Shown here one piece after another: positions 1 to 9,187 of a DNA stretch of 50,459 bases. A program made the position numbers and the translations under genes. This stretch comes from Archaeoglobaceae archaeon. Its GTDB lineage: Archaea > Halobacteriota > Archaeoglobi > Archaeoglobales > Archaeoglobaceae. The notes below the pieces were generated by a model. It was given only the letters and a program-made list of their open reading frames with translations. It had not been told where the DNA came from and searched no databases. The stretch lies in NCBI GenBank assembly GCA_026986375.1, contig JALSOQ010000007.1, positions 1 to 50,459 on the forward strand, read 5' to 3'. Positions within the stretch are counted from its first letter, which is position 1. The number at the start of each line of letters is the position of its first letter.

Positions 1-150
1 TCCTAAATTGATTCCAGCCTTTTCAATCGCATTTAAAGCGCCAACCGCCGGTCTTTTAGGTGTCGTGAGGACCTTGACGACTCCGAAATTCGAACCGTCG
101 AAGTAAACCAAATCGGTAAATGTTCCACCTATGTCTATTCCTACGATCAT
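1..150 (-). CDS. Hydantoinase/oxoprolinase family protein, N-terminal fragment
   Basis: Reading the minus strand from an ATG at 150 gives 50 codons with no stop before the window edge. The product opens MIVGIDIGGTFTDLVYF, the classic start of the hydantoinase A/5-oxoprolinase superfamily, whose ASKHA fold binds ATP phosphates through the DIGGT(F)TD loop. Family members hydrolyse cyclic amides (hydantoins, 5-oxoproline) or form acetone/acetophenone carboxylase subunits; the substrate cannot be told from this fragment. It lies 14 bases downstream of the adenylate kinase on the same strand and may be co-transcribed with it. The gene continues past the left edge, so length and partner subunit (HyuB) are unknown. 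Confidence 0.8.
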   Translation of the reverse strand, partial: MIVGIDIGGTFTDLVYFDGSNFGVVKVLTTPKRPAVGALNAIEKAGINLG

Positions 151-164
151 GGAAATCGCATCGA

Positions 165-725
165 TCAGTGTCTTATAAGCTCATCGATGTAATCCTCCAC
201 AATAGCTATCCAGTCTATCTTTCCGGGTCTGAACTTCTCTACATTTTCTCCGCTGACTATCCCCTCTATAGCGTTCGCGACTTCCTCAGGGCTCAGCGAA
301 GTCGTATCTATTTCGTAAACTTCGTCGCAAAGCTCAAGAGCTTCCACTAAAATCGAATCTATTAGCTCAGCTTCGACGTTCTCCAAAACCTTCTCCTCAC
401 TCCACCCCTTCGATTCAAGCCTTCTCTTTAGCTCCAAAGGGTTGCACCTGAGAACTATTACCTTTTTGGGATTCAGCAGGTGGGAAAGATGACCCTCGAG
501 AAAAACTATTCCGTTGGGAAGGACGGAATTAATCTTCTCCCTCAACCTTTCAACGTCCACTATCTTGCACCCTTCATCCTCACCCACTATGCAATCGAGT
601 TTTTCCGCGAGCTCGTTCACGGAAAGGACGGTGTAACCTCTCTCCCGTAAAATCTTAGCTACGGTAGTTTTTCCGGTCCCTGGTGTCCCGGTTATCGCTA
701 CAACCTCAGAAACGGGTGGATTCAT
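165..725 (-). CDS. Putative adenylate kinase, AK6/Fap7 family
   Basis: A 186-aa P-loop kinase with GTPGTGKTT near residues 13-21 (AITGTPGTGKTT). The short length, the absence of a zinc or LID insertion and the N-terminal layout match the archaeal AK6 (Fap7/hCINAP) group rather than bacterial Adk. Family members phosphorylate AMP with ATP, and eukaryotic Fap7 acts in 18S rRNA processing; a ribosome-assembly role here is inference. The ATG at 725 is chosen; a GTG immediately upstream at 728 is in frame and would add only one residue. No strong Shine-Dalgarno is visible. It is divergent from purA across a 113-base gap. Confidence 0.83.
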   Translation of the reverse strand: MNPPVSEVVAITGTPGTGKTTVAKILRERGYTVLSVNELAEKLDCIVGEDEGCKIVDVERLREKINSVLPNGIVFLEGHLSHLLNPKKVIVLRCNPLELKRRLESKGWSEEKVLENVEAELIDSILVEALELCDEVYEIDTTSLSPEEVANAIEGIVSGENVEKFRPGKIDWIAIVEDYIDELIRH

Positions 726-838
726 CACGCATCAGCTCGCCCTCGTATCTTCATCGGCTCGATTAGTTGTAGTGGGCGGTATATATATGCGTTGTCCAAA
801 TGCGAAAGTTCAATAACCTTTGAGAGAACTTCACAAGG

Positions 839-1852
839 ATGCCGGCGACGATAGTCGTAGGAGGTTTTTGGGGAGACGAGGGGAAGGGAAAAATAATCGC
901 GCACCTCGCCTATTCGGACAAGCCCGTAATAATAGCGAGGGGAGGAGTCGGGCCGAATGCAGGGCACACCGTGGAGGTAGAGGGTAAGAAGTTCGGAGTT
1001 AGGATGATACCCTCCGGGTTCGTTTACAAGGACGCGAAGCTTCTCATAGGGGCTGGCGTTCTCGTCGATCCGAGGGTGTTTTTGAAGGAAGTCGAGCTTT
1101 TGGGAGTTGCCGACAGGGCGAGGGTGGATTACAGGTGTGCGATAATTGAGGAGAAGCACATTCAGGCGGACAGGGGTGACGAGCACCTAAGCAAGAAGAT
1201 AGGAACTACAGGAACCGGCTGTGGGCCCGCGAACGTGGATAGGGTCAAAAGGATTGCAAAGCAGGCTAAGGACATTCCGGAACTCGAACCGTTTTTAACC
1301 GACGTCCCACTCGAAATAAACACCGCCTTGGACAACGACCAGTTCGTTCTCGTCGAAGGAACGCAGGGTTTCGGCCTGAGCCTTTACTACGGCACGTATC
1401 CTTACGTTACTTCCAAGGACACCACCGCATCATCCATAGCGGCGGACGTCGGAATAGGCCCGACGAGGGTCGATGAGGTGGTGGTGGTTTACAAGGCCTT
1501 CCCGACGAGGGTTGGAGAGGGGCCATTCCCCACGGAAATGCCTCAGGAGGAGGCAGAAAAGCTGGGAATAGTGGAATACGGAACCGTTACAGGCAGAAGG
1601 AGGAGGATAGGTTACTGGGACGGAAAGATGGCGAGATACGCCGCCATGGTCAACGGGGCTACTCAGGCGGCTATAACGGGAATAGACAAGCTCGACAAGG
1701 AGTGCTACGGAGTGACGGAATGGGAGAAGCTCACGCCGAAGGCTAAGGAGTTCATAGAGAGGGTGGAAGACGACATAAAGGTTCCGGTAACTTTGATCTC
1801 CACCGGCCCTGAGCTCCACCAGATAATCGATCTGAGGAAGGAGAAGCTTTAA
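839..1852 (+). CDS. purA: Adenylosuccinate synthetase
   Basis: This enzyme joins aspartate to IMP using GTP to make adenylosuccinate, the committed step to AMP. The 337-aa product begins with the GTP-binding loop [11 protein letters not shown] (residues 8-18). It carries the catalytic-region [21 protein letters not shown] (starting near residue 40, given here in family terms), [31 protein letters not shown] and the C-terminal [11 protein letters not shown] segment. About 337 residues is normal for the short archaeal form; bacterial PurA is about 430. The upstream sequence has a TATA-like GGTATATATATGCG at 777-790 and only a weak AAGG next to the ATG. It is followed after 10 bases by carB, so purine and pyrimidine synthesis genes share a transcript. 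Confidence 0.95.
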   Translation: MPATIVVGGFWGDEGKGKIIAHLAYSDKPVIIARGGVGPNAGHTVEVEGKKFGVRMIPSGFVYKDAKLLIGAGVLVDPRVFLKEVELLGVADRARVDYRCAIIEEKHIQADRGDEHLSKKIGTTGTGCGPANVDRVKRIAKQAKDIPELEPFLTDVPLEINTALDNDQFVLVEGTQGFGLSLYYGTYPYVTSKDTTASSIAADVGIGPTRVDEVVVVYKAFPTRVGEGPFPTEMPQEEAEKLGIVEYGTVTGRRRRIGYWDGKMARYAAMVNGATQAAITGIDKLDKECYGVTEWEKLTPKAKEFIERVEDDIKVPVTLISTGPELHQIIDLRKEKL

Positions 1853-1862
1853 AGGTGGTGAT

Positions 1863-4800
1863 ATGCCCAAAAGGGAGGACATAAAGAAGATCATGGTCAT
1901 AGGTTCCGGCCCGATAGTTATAGGGCAGGCCGCGGAGTTCGATTACTCCGGTAGTCAGGCTTGCAAGGCTTTGAAGGAGGAAGGATACGAGGTAGTTTTG
2001 GTGAACTCGAATCCCGCAACTATAATGACAGATCCGGAGATGGCGGATCGAATCTACATAGAGCCCCTCACCGCGGAGGTGGTCGCGAAGATAGTAGAGA
2101 GGGAAACTCCAGACGCTTTACTTCCAACTTTGGGCGGTCAGACCGCTCTTAACATAGCTGTGCAGTTGGGTGAGATGGGCGTTCTCGACGAATACGGAGT
2201 CGAGTTGATAGGGGCGAATCTGGATGCTATAAAGAAGGCCGAGGATAGGGAGCTTTTCAAGAAGACGATGCAGGAGATAGGTTTGGACGTTCCCAAGAGC
2301 GACGTTGCGAGCGACGTTGAGGAGGCGCTGGCGATAGCCGACGAAATAGGTTATCCGGTCGTCGTCAGGCCTGCTTTCACTTTGGGCGGGACTGGAGGAG
2401 GAATAGCATACAACAGGAGAGAGCTTAGAGAGATAGCGGAGAAGGGGCTTGAGATGTCGATGATTCATCAAGTTCTCATAGAGGAGGGTGTCATAGGGTG
2501 GAAGGAGTTCGAGTTAGAAGTGATGAGGGATCTCGCAGACAACGTCGTGATAATCTGTTCGATAGAGAACTTCGACCCGATGGGAGTCCATACGGGAGAC
2601 AGCATAACCGTCGCTCCCGCTCAAACCCTTACCGACTGGGAGTATCAGAGGTTGAGGGACGCTGCCATTAAGATAATTCGAGCCATCGGAGTCGAAACCG
2701 GAGGGAGCAACATACAGTTTGCCGTCCATCCGGAATCCGAGAGGTTCGTGGCGATAGAGATGAATCCCAGAGTCAGCAGATCTTCAGCGTTAGCGTCGAA
2801 GGCGACGGGATTCCCGATAGCGAAAATAGCGGCGAAGCTTGCCGTCGGCTATACTCTCGATGAGATTCCGAACGACATAACGAAGGAGACTCCGGCGAGC
2901 TTCGAGCCTACGATAGACTACGTAGTTGTGAAGATTCCTCGATTCGCGTTCGACAAGTTCCCGACGGCGGATCAAACTCTGGGCAGTCAGATGAAGAGCG
3001 TCGGAGAGGTCATGGCGATAGGAAGGACTTTCGAGGAAGCTTTACAGAAAGCCCTGAGGAGCTTGGAGATAGGGAGATACGGACTGGGTTGCGACGGCAA
3101 GGATAGGAATCCGACGAGGGAGGAGATCATTCAGAAACTCAGAACTCCGAATGCCGATAGGGTTTTCTACATAAGATACGCTTTGAAGGCCGGTTTCAGC
3201 GTGGATGAGATCTACGAGCTCACGAAGATCGACAGGTGGTTCATAAGGAAGATAAAGAACATCGTCGATATGGAGGAACAGCTTAAGACTTGGGCTGAAA
3301 AGACGAAATACGACATATGGAAGGTTCCGGATGAGGTCATAAGGAAGGCCAAGAGGCTCGGATTTTCGGATTACCAGCTCGCCTACATATTCAGAACAAA
3401 CGAGAGGGAAGTTAGGAAGAGGAGGAAGTCCGGCATAATAGCTGTTTACAAGATGGTCGATACGTGTGCGGCGGAGTTCGAAGCTAAGACGCCCTACTAC
3501 TACTCAACCTACGAGCAGGAGAACGATGCCATTCCCACGAAGAGGAAGAAGGTGATGATATTGGGTAGCGGGCCCAACAGAATCGGGCAGGGAATAGAGT
3601 TCGATTACTGTTGCTGTCATGCCGTTTTCAGCCTGAAGGAGGAGGGATACGAAACTATCATGGTCAACTGCAATCCCGAGACTGTTTCGACGGATTACGA
3701 CACTTCTGACAGGCTGTTCTTCGAGCCGATAACGCATGAGGATGTTATGAACGTTTACGAGAACGAAAAGCCGGAAGGGGTCATAGTCCAGTTCGGCGGG
3801 CAAACTCCTCTGAACATAGCCAAGGATCTTGAGGAATCCGGAGCGAAGATACTGGGAACTTCCGTCGAATCGATAGATTTCGCGGAAGACAGGGAAAGGT
3901 TTTCGGAACTTCTGAGGAAGTTGGGAATTCCGCAGCCCGAGCACGGAATAGCGCACAGCGTCGAGGAGGCGAAGGAAGTTGCTAAGAGGATAGGGTATCC
4001 CGTTTTGGTTAGACCGAGCTACGTTTTGGGCGGGAGGGCGATGGAGATAGTTTACGACGAGGAGGAGCTCGAAAGATACGTTAGAGAGGCGGTGGAGGTA
4101 AGTCCGGACAAACCGATTCTCATAGACAAGTTCTTGGAGGATGCCATAGAGGCGGAAGTAGATGCCCTATGCGATGGAGAGGAGGTGGTTATAGGAGGAA
4201 TTCTCGAACACATAGAGGAGGCTGGAGTCCACAGCGGCGATTCAGCATGCGTTCTACCGCCCATATCCCTGTCCAAAGAGGTTATAGAGAAGATAATAGA
4301 ATATACGAGGAAGATAGCCCTCGCTTTGAAAGTTGTAGGGCTCATAAACATCCAGTTCGCGATAAAGGACGGAGTTGTTTACGTGCTCGAAGCGAATCCG
4401 AGAGCGTCGAGAACGGTTCCTTTCATAAGCAAGGCTACGGGCATTCCTCTCGCAAAGATAGCCGCTAAGCTGATGATGGGTAAGAAGCTGAGAGAGTTGG
4501 GCATAAAAGAGAGGCTCAATCTGAAGCACGTTGCAGTTAAGGAGGCCGTGTTCCCGTTCGTCAAACTGCCAGGGGTAGATCCCGTTCTCGGCCCGGAGAT
4601 GAAGTCCACTGGCGAAGTGATGGGTATAGACTACGACTTCGGTTTGGCTTACTACAAAGCCCAACTGGCGGCGGGGATGAGGTTGCCGACGGAAGGAACG
4701 GTCTTCATAAGCGTTAAGGATAGGGACAAGAACGAGAAACTCGTTGAGATAGCCAGAAAGTTGAAGGAGCTTGGGTTCAGGATAGTCGCCACATCCGGAA

Positions 4801-5102
4801 CGGCGAGGTTCCTCAGGGAGAACGGGATAGATGTGGAGGTGATTCCGAAGGTGAGCGAGGGTAGGCCGAACGTGATAGACGAGATAATAAACAAGAGGAT
4901 AAACCTAATAATAAACACACCGAAGGGAAGGAGGGCGAGGGATGAAGGATACGCGATAAGGAGGGCCGCTGTGGACTTCGGAGTTCCCTACATAACGACT
5001 CTGGCAGGAGCTATGGCGGCGGTTAAAGCGATAGAGGCGATAAAGAAGAGGGAAATAAGCGTCAAGTCCATTCAGGAGTATCACAAGGAGGTGGAGGGAT
5101 GA
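1863..5102 (+). CDS. carB: Carbamoyl-phosphate synthase large subunit
   Basis: The subunit makes carbamoyl phosphate from bicarbonate, ammonia and two ATP for pyrimidine and arginine synthesis. The 1079-aa protein is a full-length fused form. Its first synthetase half starts with [17 protein letters not shown], followed by an ATP-grasp domain to about residue 400 and the oligomerisation region. The second half starts with [15 protein letters not shown] near residue 566 and has its own ATP-grasp. The C-terminal MGS allosteric domain (about 935-1060) includes [19 protein letters not shown] strong GGTGGTGAT Shine-Dalgarno at 1854-1862 abuts the ATG. The glutaminase subunit carA is not in this window, so it is encoded elsewhere or lies on other DNA. 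The gene overlaps the next by 4 bases. Confidence 0.96.
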   Translation: MPKREDIKKIMVIGSGPIVIGQAAEFDYSGSQACKALKEEGYEVVLVNSNPATIMTDPEMADRIYIEPLTAEVVAKIVERETPDALLPTLGGQTALNIAVQLGEMGVLDEYGVELIGANLDAIKKAEDRELFKKTMQEIGLDVPKSDVASDVEEALAIADEIGYPVVVRPAFTLGGTGGGIAYNRRELREIAEKGLEMSMIHQVLIEEGVIGWKEFELEVMRDLADNVVIICSIENFDPMGVHTGDSITVAPAQTLTDWEYQRLRDAAIKIIRAIGVETGGSNIQFAVHPESERFVAIEMNPRVSRSSALASKATGFPIAKIAAKLAVGYTLDEIPNDITKETPASFEPTIDYVVVKIPRFAFDKFPTADQTLGSQMKSVGEVMAIGRTFEEALQKALRSLEIGRYGLGCDGKDRNPTREEIIQKLRTPNADRVFYIRYALKAGFSVDEIYELTKIDRWFIRKIKNIVDMEEQLKTWAEKTKYDIWKVPDEVIRKAKRLGFSDYQLAYIFRTNEREVRKRRKSGIIAVYKMVDTCAAEFEAKTPYYYSTYEQENDAIPTKRKKVMILGSGPNRIGQGIEFDYCCCHAVFSLKEEGYETIMVNCNPETVSTDYDTSDRLFFEPITHEDVMNVYENEKPEGVIVQFGGQTPLNIAKDLEESGAKILGTSVESIDFAEDRERFSELLRKLGIPQPEHGIAHSVEEAKEVAKRIGYPVLVRPSYVLGGRAMEIVYDEEELERYVREAVEVSPDKPILIDKFLEDAIEAEVDALCDGEEVVIGGILEHIEEAGVHSGDSACVLPPISLSKEVIEKIIEYTRKIALALKVVGLINIQFAIKDGVVYVLEANPRASRTVPFISKATGIPLAKIAAKLMMGKKLRELGIKERLNLKHVAVKEAVFPFVKLPGVDPVLGPEMKSTGEVMGIDYDFGLAYYKAQLAAGMRLPTEGTVFISVKDRDKNEKLVEIARKLKELGFRIVATSGTARFLRENGIDVEVIPKVSEGRPNVIDEIINKRINLIINTPKGRRARDEGYAIRRAAVDFGVPYITTLAGAMAAVKAIEAIKKREISVKSIQEYHKEVEG

Positions 5103-5383
5103 TAGTCGAGATATCGGTCGTTCCGATAGGAGTTGGGGAATCTCTCGGTAAGTTCGTCAAGGAAGCTTTGGAGGTCATTAAGGAGAAGGGTATAAGGCAC
5201 GAACTGAACGCCATGGGAACTGTTTTGGAGATTGACTCTTTCGGAGAGCTCTGCGACATTCTTGAGGAGATACGCAAAAGGCTTGAGGATATGGGTTGCG
5301 GTAGGATTTACTTCGTCGTGAAGGTCGATTGGAGCGAGAAGAAGAGGACGATCGATTCTAAAATTAAGTCCGTTCTCTCCTGA
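5099..5383 (+). CDS. MTH1187-family thiamine-binding protein (DUF77)
   Basis: A 94-aa protein matching the small ferredoxin-like MTH1187/YkoF family by its start [20 protein letters not shown], its length and the closing [12 protein letters not shown] segment. Characterised relatives bind thiamine or related pyrimidines and form tetramers. No enzyme activity is known for most members. Its ATG overlaps the carB TGA (ATGA), so translation is coupled to carB. Its 3' end overlaps the convergent TRIC-type gene by 20 bases. The functional link to carB is not clear; co-transcription is what the sequence shows. Confidence 0.85.
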   Translation: MIVEISVVPIGVGESLGKFVKEALEVIKEKGIRHELNAMGTVLEIDSFGELCDILEEIRKRLEDMGCGRIYFVVKVDWSEKKRTIDSKIKSVLS

Positions 5384-5981
5384 CTCTCGGCAGGTTTATG
5401 CCGAACCTTATGGCGACCATCCTAAGCGAAGTAGTCACAACAGCCGAAACGAACAAGGCCAACTCGATCGAAACCCTGCTGAGGAAGTAGAAGGCGATCC
5501 CACCTACTATGGCTGCGGTCGCGTAGAGTTCCCTCCTTAAAACGAGCGGGATCTCTCCGGCCAGCACGTCCCTTATCATCCCTCCCCCACATCCGGTAAT
5601 CATAGAGGCGAATACTATTCCTACGGGCCCCAATCCCGATTTTACCGCCACTTCTCCGCCCAAAGCGGCAAAAGCCCCTAAGCCGATTGCATCGAAGTAG
5701 GGTAAGGCCTTCACAAAGTTCCTGAATCTATACATGCACAGAGCAGAGACTATTGCGAATATGGCCACGGAAAAATCCACTTCACTCCTGAAAGCTAAGG
5801 GGGGAACCTCTCCCGCTACGAGATCCCTAACGACTCCACCTCCGAAGGCCGTGACGAGTCCCAAAAATGCGCATCCGAAAACGTCCATGTCCTTGTCTAT
5901 CCCCTTTAGAACTCCGCTTACCGCGAAAGCGAAAACTCCGACGTAATTCATAGCGAGCACTATCTCCTCAAGAACGCCCAT
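5364..5981 (-). CDS. TRIC-type cation channel / UPF0126 membrane protein
   Basis: A 205-aa integral membrane protein with about seven hydrophobic segments in two internally similar halves. Each half carries a glycine-rich motif: FGGGVVRDLVAGEVP near residues 46-60 and GCGGGMIRDVLAGEIP near residues 130-145. This duplicated GGG-(M/V)-(I/V)-RD-LAGE-P pattern is the signature of the YadS/UPF0126 family, prokaryotic homologues of trimeric intracellular cation channels. It probably conducts monovalent cations across the cell membrane. The gene is divergent from ilvE and tail-to-tail with the thiamine-binding protein. The ion preference is not visible in the sequence. Confidence 0.88.
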   Translation of the reverse strand: MGVLEEIVLAMNYVGVFAFAVSGVLKGIDKDMDVFGCAFLGLVTAFGGGVVRDLVAGEVPPLAFRSEVDFSVAIFAIVSALCMYRFRNFVKALPYFDAIGLGAFAALGGEVAVKSGLGPVGIVFASMITGCGGGMIRDVLAGEIPLVLRRELYATAAIVGGIAFYFLSRVSIELALFVSAVVTTSLRMVAIRFGINLPRVRRERT

Positions 5982-6003
5982 CGAATACGGGATCGCCGAC
6001 GAA

Positions 6004-6031
6004 CTAAAAAGTTCACTTTGACACTTTTTAG
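6004..6031. repeat. Perfect 9-bp inverted repeat in divergent promoter
   Basis: CTAAAAAGT at 6004-6012 and its exact reverse complement ACTTTTTAG at 6023-6031 are separated by 10 bases. The element lies between the divergent TRIC-type gene (start 5981) and ilvE (start 6082), just upstream of the ilvE BRE/TATA at 6044-6061. It looks like a dimeric regulator's operator. No regulator gene is adjacent, so the factor is unknown. Confidence 0.5.
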
Positions 6032-6043
6032 CACGATGATTAA

Positions 6044-6061
6044 CGAAAGCTTATTATATTT
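6044..6061 (+). promoter_or_regulatory. BRE/TATA promoter for ilvE operon
   Basis: CGAAAGC followed by TTATTATATT forms an archaeal BRE-TATA pair. Its centre is about 27 bases upstream of the ilvE ATG at 6082, and no Shine-Dalgarno precedes that ATG. The mRNA is therefore probably leaderless or nearly so. Confidence 0.5.
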
Positions 6062-6081
6062 GTCGATTGGGTTAAACTCCG

Positions 6082-6981
6082 ATGTTTGAGGAAGATTTGC
6101 TCGTATATATTGACGGAAAGTTCGTTCCGGCCAAGGATGCCAAGATAAGCGTTTTTGACCACGGTTTCCTCTACGGTGACGGAGTTTTCGAAGGGATTAG
6201 GGCCTATAACGGTAGGGTTTTTAAGCTCAAGGAGCACGTGGACAGGTTATACGACTCCGCGAAAGCCATAGATCTGAAGATTCCCGTTTCTAAGGAGGAG
6301 TTCATGGAGATAATTTTGGAAACCCTTAGAAGGAACAAGCTTAGGGACGCATACATAAGGCCCATAGTTACGAGGGGTATAGGTGATTTGGGGCTGGATC
6401 CCAACAAGTGCGGAAAGCCGTGCATAATAGTCATAGCCCAGCCGTGGGGTAGGCTTTACGGTGATCTCTACGAAAGGGGACTCAGAGCAGTTACCGTCAC
6501 CATAAGGAGGAACGCCATAGATTCCCTTCCACCGAACATAAAATCGCTGAACTACCTGAACAATGTCCTCGCAAAGATAGAAGCGAACGCTAAAGGGGGG
6601 GATGAGGCTATATTTTTGGATCACAACGGTTACGTGAGTGAGGGTAGTGGAGACAACGTTTTCATAGTTAAGAACGGTGAGGTGCTGACTCCTCCGACTA
6701 TAAACAACCTGAAGGGGATTACGAGAGAGGTGGTTATAGACATCATTAGGAAACTTGGCATTCCTTTTAAAGAGGTGAACATAAGCCTTTACGACCTCTA
6801 CACCGCTGACGAGATATTCGTTACCGGGACGGCCGCCGAAATTTGTCCAATAACTTGGATAGACGGTAGAGTGGTTGGGGACGGAAAGCCGGGGGAAATA
6901 ACGAAGAAGCTTATGGAGGAGTTCAGAAAGCTTACCGAGAGGGAGGGAGTTCCGATATATGCTGATGACGATAGTGGTTGA
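6082..6981 (+). CDS. ilvE: Branched-chain amino acid aminotransferase
   Basis: A fold-type IV PLP aminotransferase for the last step of leucine, isoleucine and valine synthesis, using glutamate. The 299-aa product has the usual start, with [20 protein letters not shown] and [12 protein letters not shown]. The Schiff-base lysine is Lys154 in [12 protein letters not shown], followed by a GSGDNVF motif and the phosphate-binding TGTAAEI near residues 243-249. Its length is typical for the family. The ATG at 6082 sits at leaderless distance from the TATA box. Its end overlaps the next gene by 23 bases, making it the first gene of an ilvE-ACT-hom-prepilin peptidase operon. Confidence 0.95.
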   Translation: MFEEDLLVYIDGKFVPAKDAKISVFDHGFLYGDGVFEGIRAYNGRVFKLKEHVDRLYDSAKAIDLKIPVSKEEFMEIILETLRRNKLRDAYIRPIVTRGIGDLGLDPNKCGKPCIIVIAQPWGRLYGDLYERGLRAVTVTIRRNAIDSLPPNIKSLNYLNNVLAKIEANAKGGDEAIFLDHNGYVSEGSGDNVFIVKNGEVLTPPTINNLKGITREVVIDIIRKLGIPFKEVNISLYDLYTADEIFVTGTAAEICPITWIDGRVVGDGKPGEITKKLMEEFRKLTEREGVPIYADDDSG

Positions 6982-7459
6982 ATTGAAGGACCAGCCCGGG
7001 CAACTCTTAAAGGCCCTCGAACCCATATCGAAGTTGGGGGGAAACATAGTAAGCGTATATCACCAGAGGGACAAGATAACGCCTCTCAACAGGATTCCTG
7101 TCGAAATAACGATTAAGATAGACGAGAAAAAGGCCAAGAACTTAATAGAAGCGATAAAGAAGAGTGGAGTTATAGTGAGAAGCTATAACGAAGTTAGACT
7201 TACCGCAACCACATCCCTCCTTCTCATAGGACACATAATACACACCGATTTGGGCGATACGATAAACAGAATAGATTCCACGGGATTCGCGGAAGTCGTC
7301 GAGATGCACATAAGCATGCCCCGGCTCAACGAACCTTCCACCGCTATGGTCACGATTTCGGCCACGAACGAGGATATGCTAAAGAAGGCCATAAACATTC
7401 TGAGGAAAACGTGCATGGAAAAGGATATAACGGTAATAGAGCCTCTGGAGTTGCAATGA
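6959..7459 (+). CDS. ACT-domain amino-acid-sensing protein
   Basis: A 166-aa stand-alone regulatory protein. Its N-terminal part ([19 protein letters not shown], then [11 protein letters not shown]) is a textbook ACT domain, the fold that binds amino acids at dimer interfaces. A second, more diverged ACT-like half covers about residues 85-160. The archaeal homoserine dehydrogenase encoded next has no ACT domain of its own. This protein overlaps that gene by 4 bases (ATGA), so it may provide threonine feedback control in trans; that is inference from context. The ATG at 6959 is chosen because GGGAGGGAG at 6941-6949 is correctly spaced for it; a second ATG lies two codons downstream. Confidence 0.85.
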   Translation: MLMTIVVELKDQPGQLLKALEPISKLGGNIVSVYHQRDKITPLNRIPVEITIKIDEKKAKNLIEAIKKSGVIVRSYNEVRLTATTSLLLIGHIIHTDLGDTINRIDSTGFAEVVEMHISMPRLNEPSTAMVTISATNEDMLKKAINILRKTCMEKDITVIEPLELQ

Positions 7460-8457
7460 TAAGGATCGCGATCTTCGGGTTCGGGGCAGTGGGGAGGGGT
7501 GTAGCAGAAGTTTTGATCGAAAAGAGGGATCTGCTGAATGGGCTCATAGGGGACTATAGGGTCGTGGCCGTAACGGATTCCAAAGGGGGGATAATCGACG
7601 AGAACGGCGTCGATTTAAGAAGGGCGATCGAAATTAAGAAAGGAAATGGAAGACTCCCCGAAGGTGTTACGACGTTGGACGTAATAGAGTCCGTAGATTT
7701 CGACGTATGCGTGGAAGCTACCGTTACAAATATAGAAACCGGCGAACCGGGGCTGACTCATATAAGGGAGTGTCTTAGGAGGGGGATAGATGTGGTTACC
7801 TCGAACAAAGGTCCTTTGGTCGTCGCATACAAGGAGCTTGTGAGATTGGCGGAAAAGAACGACGCGAAGTTGATGTTCGAAGCTACGGTTGGGGGGGCCA
7901 TGCCCATAATAAAGCTCGTTAGAAACGATCTCGCGGGAAACGAGATCTACTCGATAAAGGGTATACTGAACGGGACATGCAACTACATACTTTCTAGGAT
8001 GGAGAAGGAAAGGCTAACATACGAGCAGATTCTCGCGGAGGCGAAGGAGTTGGGAATAGCTGAAGCTGATCCGACTTACGATGTTGAGGGGATAGATGCC
8101 GCAGCTAAGCTCGTAATCCTCGCGAACTCCTTGATGGGGATGGATGTCAAGTTCGACGATGTTGAAAGAGTCGGTATAACGAACATAACCCCCAACGCGT
8201 TCGAAATAGCGATGGAGAAGGGATACACAATAAGACTGATAGCCGAAGTGGATAGGGTTGAGGAGATTTTAAGGGTGTCTCCGAGGCTTATTCCCATTCA
8301 GCATCCACTCGCGATAGGTGGAACGCTGAACGCCGCTTTAATAAAGACGGACACCGCCGGGGATATCGTAGTTGTTGGCAGGGGTGCGGGAAGTAAGGAA
8401 ACGGCCAGTGCCATAATATCCGACCTTGTGGAGCTGTTCAGATGTCGGGGTTTGTAG
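7456..8457 (+). CDS. hom: Homoserine dehydrogenase
   Basis: The enzyme reduces aspartate semialdehyde to homoserine, the branch point to threonine and methionine. The 333-aa protein starts [20 protein letters not shown], a Rossmann NAD(P)-binding loop. It contains TSNKGPLV, the substrate-region GILNGTCNYILSRM and AEADPTYDVEGIDAAAK, the homoserine dehydrogenase signature. It lacks the C-terminal ACT domain of bacterial Hom, matching the short archaeal type. The ATG at 7456 overlaps the stop of the ACT gene and is preferred to a GTG/ATG further upstream that would add 15 residues without family support. It overlaps the prepilin peptidase by 16 bases. Confidence 0.94.
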   Translation: MIRIAIFGFGAVGRGVAEVLIEKRDLLNGLIGDYRVVAVTDSKGGIIDENGVDLRRAIEIKKGNGRLPEGVTTLDVIESVDFDVCVEATVTNIETGEPGLTHIRECLRRGIDVVTSNKGPLVVAYKELVRLAEKNDAKLMFEATVGGAMPIIKLVRNDLAGNEIYSIKGILNGTCNYILSRMEKERLTYEQILAEAKELGIAEADPTYDVEGIDAAAKLVILANSLMGMDVKFDDVERVGITNITPNAFEIAMEKGYTIRLIAEVDRVEEILRVSPRLIPIQHPLAIGGTLNAALIKTDTAGDIVVVGRGAGSKETASAIISDLVELFRCRGL

Positions 8458-9161
8458 ATCTGTTGAAAGTCATAATATCCTCGGGACTGTTTCTGAAGGC
8501 GAGCTATCACGATCTTAAGGAGAGGGAGGTGCCGGACAGTATTTGGATTTTAATGATTGCGTTAGGCTTGATACTCGATACAGTTCAATACCTATTGTAT
8601 AGATACGATCTCATCTTTGCGTTAATTCAGTTCGTCGTCGTATTCGGCTTGGCCAGCTTTATGTTCTATGTGGCGGGATTCGGAGGAGCGGATTCGAAAG
8701 CTTTGATATCGTTGGCTGTGATGTTTCCCGTATATCCGAGGTTCTACAACTTCCCCCTTCTGAATACGGGAATAGGAATCTTCGCGTTTTCCGTCCTTTC
8801 GAATTCAGTCATAGTAGCTCCATTCATCGCCATGCTCTTCTTCATAAGAAATCTGAAGGAAAGAGACGGAAAACTGCTTTACAGGTTCATAGGGTTCAGG
8901 GTAGATGCGGACAGAATCCCCAAGTTCTACAACCTCCTCGAATACGTGGACGAGAACTGGAATGTCGTGAGAGTTACGAGGGGAGTTGAGCCCGACGAAA
9001 ACATGATTGAAAGGTTGAGAGATGCGAAGAGAAGGGGTATATTGGATAGGGTTTGGGTGACTCCTGCCCTACCGTTTCTGGTCTTCATGACTGCGGGGTT
9101 TTTGGTTGCGGTCTTCTTGGGGGATGTTCTCGTTTGGCTGATCTGGAATATGCTCAGATGA
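8442..9161 (+). CDS. Prepilin/preflagellin peptidase, A24 family
   Basis: A 239-aa membrane aspartic protease of the type IV prepilin peptidase/PibD-FlaK family, which removes the class III signal peptide from archaeal pilins and archaellins at the cytoplasmic face. The two catalytic aspartates are in YHDLKEREVPD (Asp24) and FGGADSKAL (Asp84, the GxGD-like motif). Hydrophobic helices cover most of residues 5-145. A soluble charged stretch (about 150-205) precedes a final C-terminal helix pair. It overlaps hom by 16 bases, so it is co-transcribed with amino-acid genes. No pilin or archaellum genes are in this window. Confidence 0.87.
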   Translation: MSGFVDLLKVIISSGLFLKASYHDLKEREVPDSIWILMIALGLILDTVQYLLYRYDLIFALIQFVVVFGLASFMFYVAGFGGADSKALISLAVMFPVYPRFYNFPLLNTGIGIFAFSVLSNSVIVAPFIAMLFFIRNLKERDGKLLYRFIGFRVDADRIPKFYNLLEYVDENWNVVRVTRGVEPDENMIERLRDAKRRGILDRVWVTPALPFLVFMTAGFLVAVFLGDVLVWLIWNMLR

Positions 9162-9187
9162 AGGCGAGCAAATCGTTTAAAAAATAG

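Noticed and set aside
806-831. AAGTTC/GAACTT hairpin in the purA leader
   Set aside because: A 6-bp stem with a 14-base loop is weak and likely to occur by chance; no riboswitch-like conserved core was recognised.
725-1186. 153-codon minus-strand open frame
   Set aside because: It is antisense to the purA GTP-binding region and overlaps the start of the adenylate kinase gene; no protein-like features.
6247-7047. 266-codon minus-strand open frame
   Set aside because: It is antisense to ilvE and the ACT gene, which carry recognisable catalytic and ligand motifs; no promoter or Shine-Dalgarno supports it.
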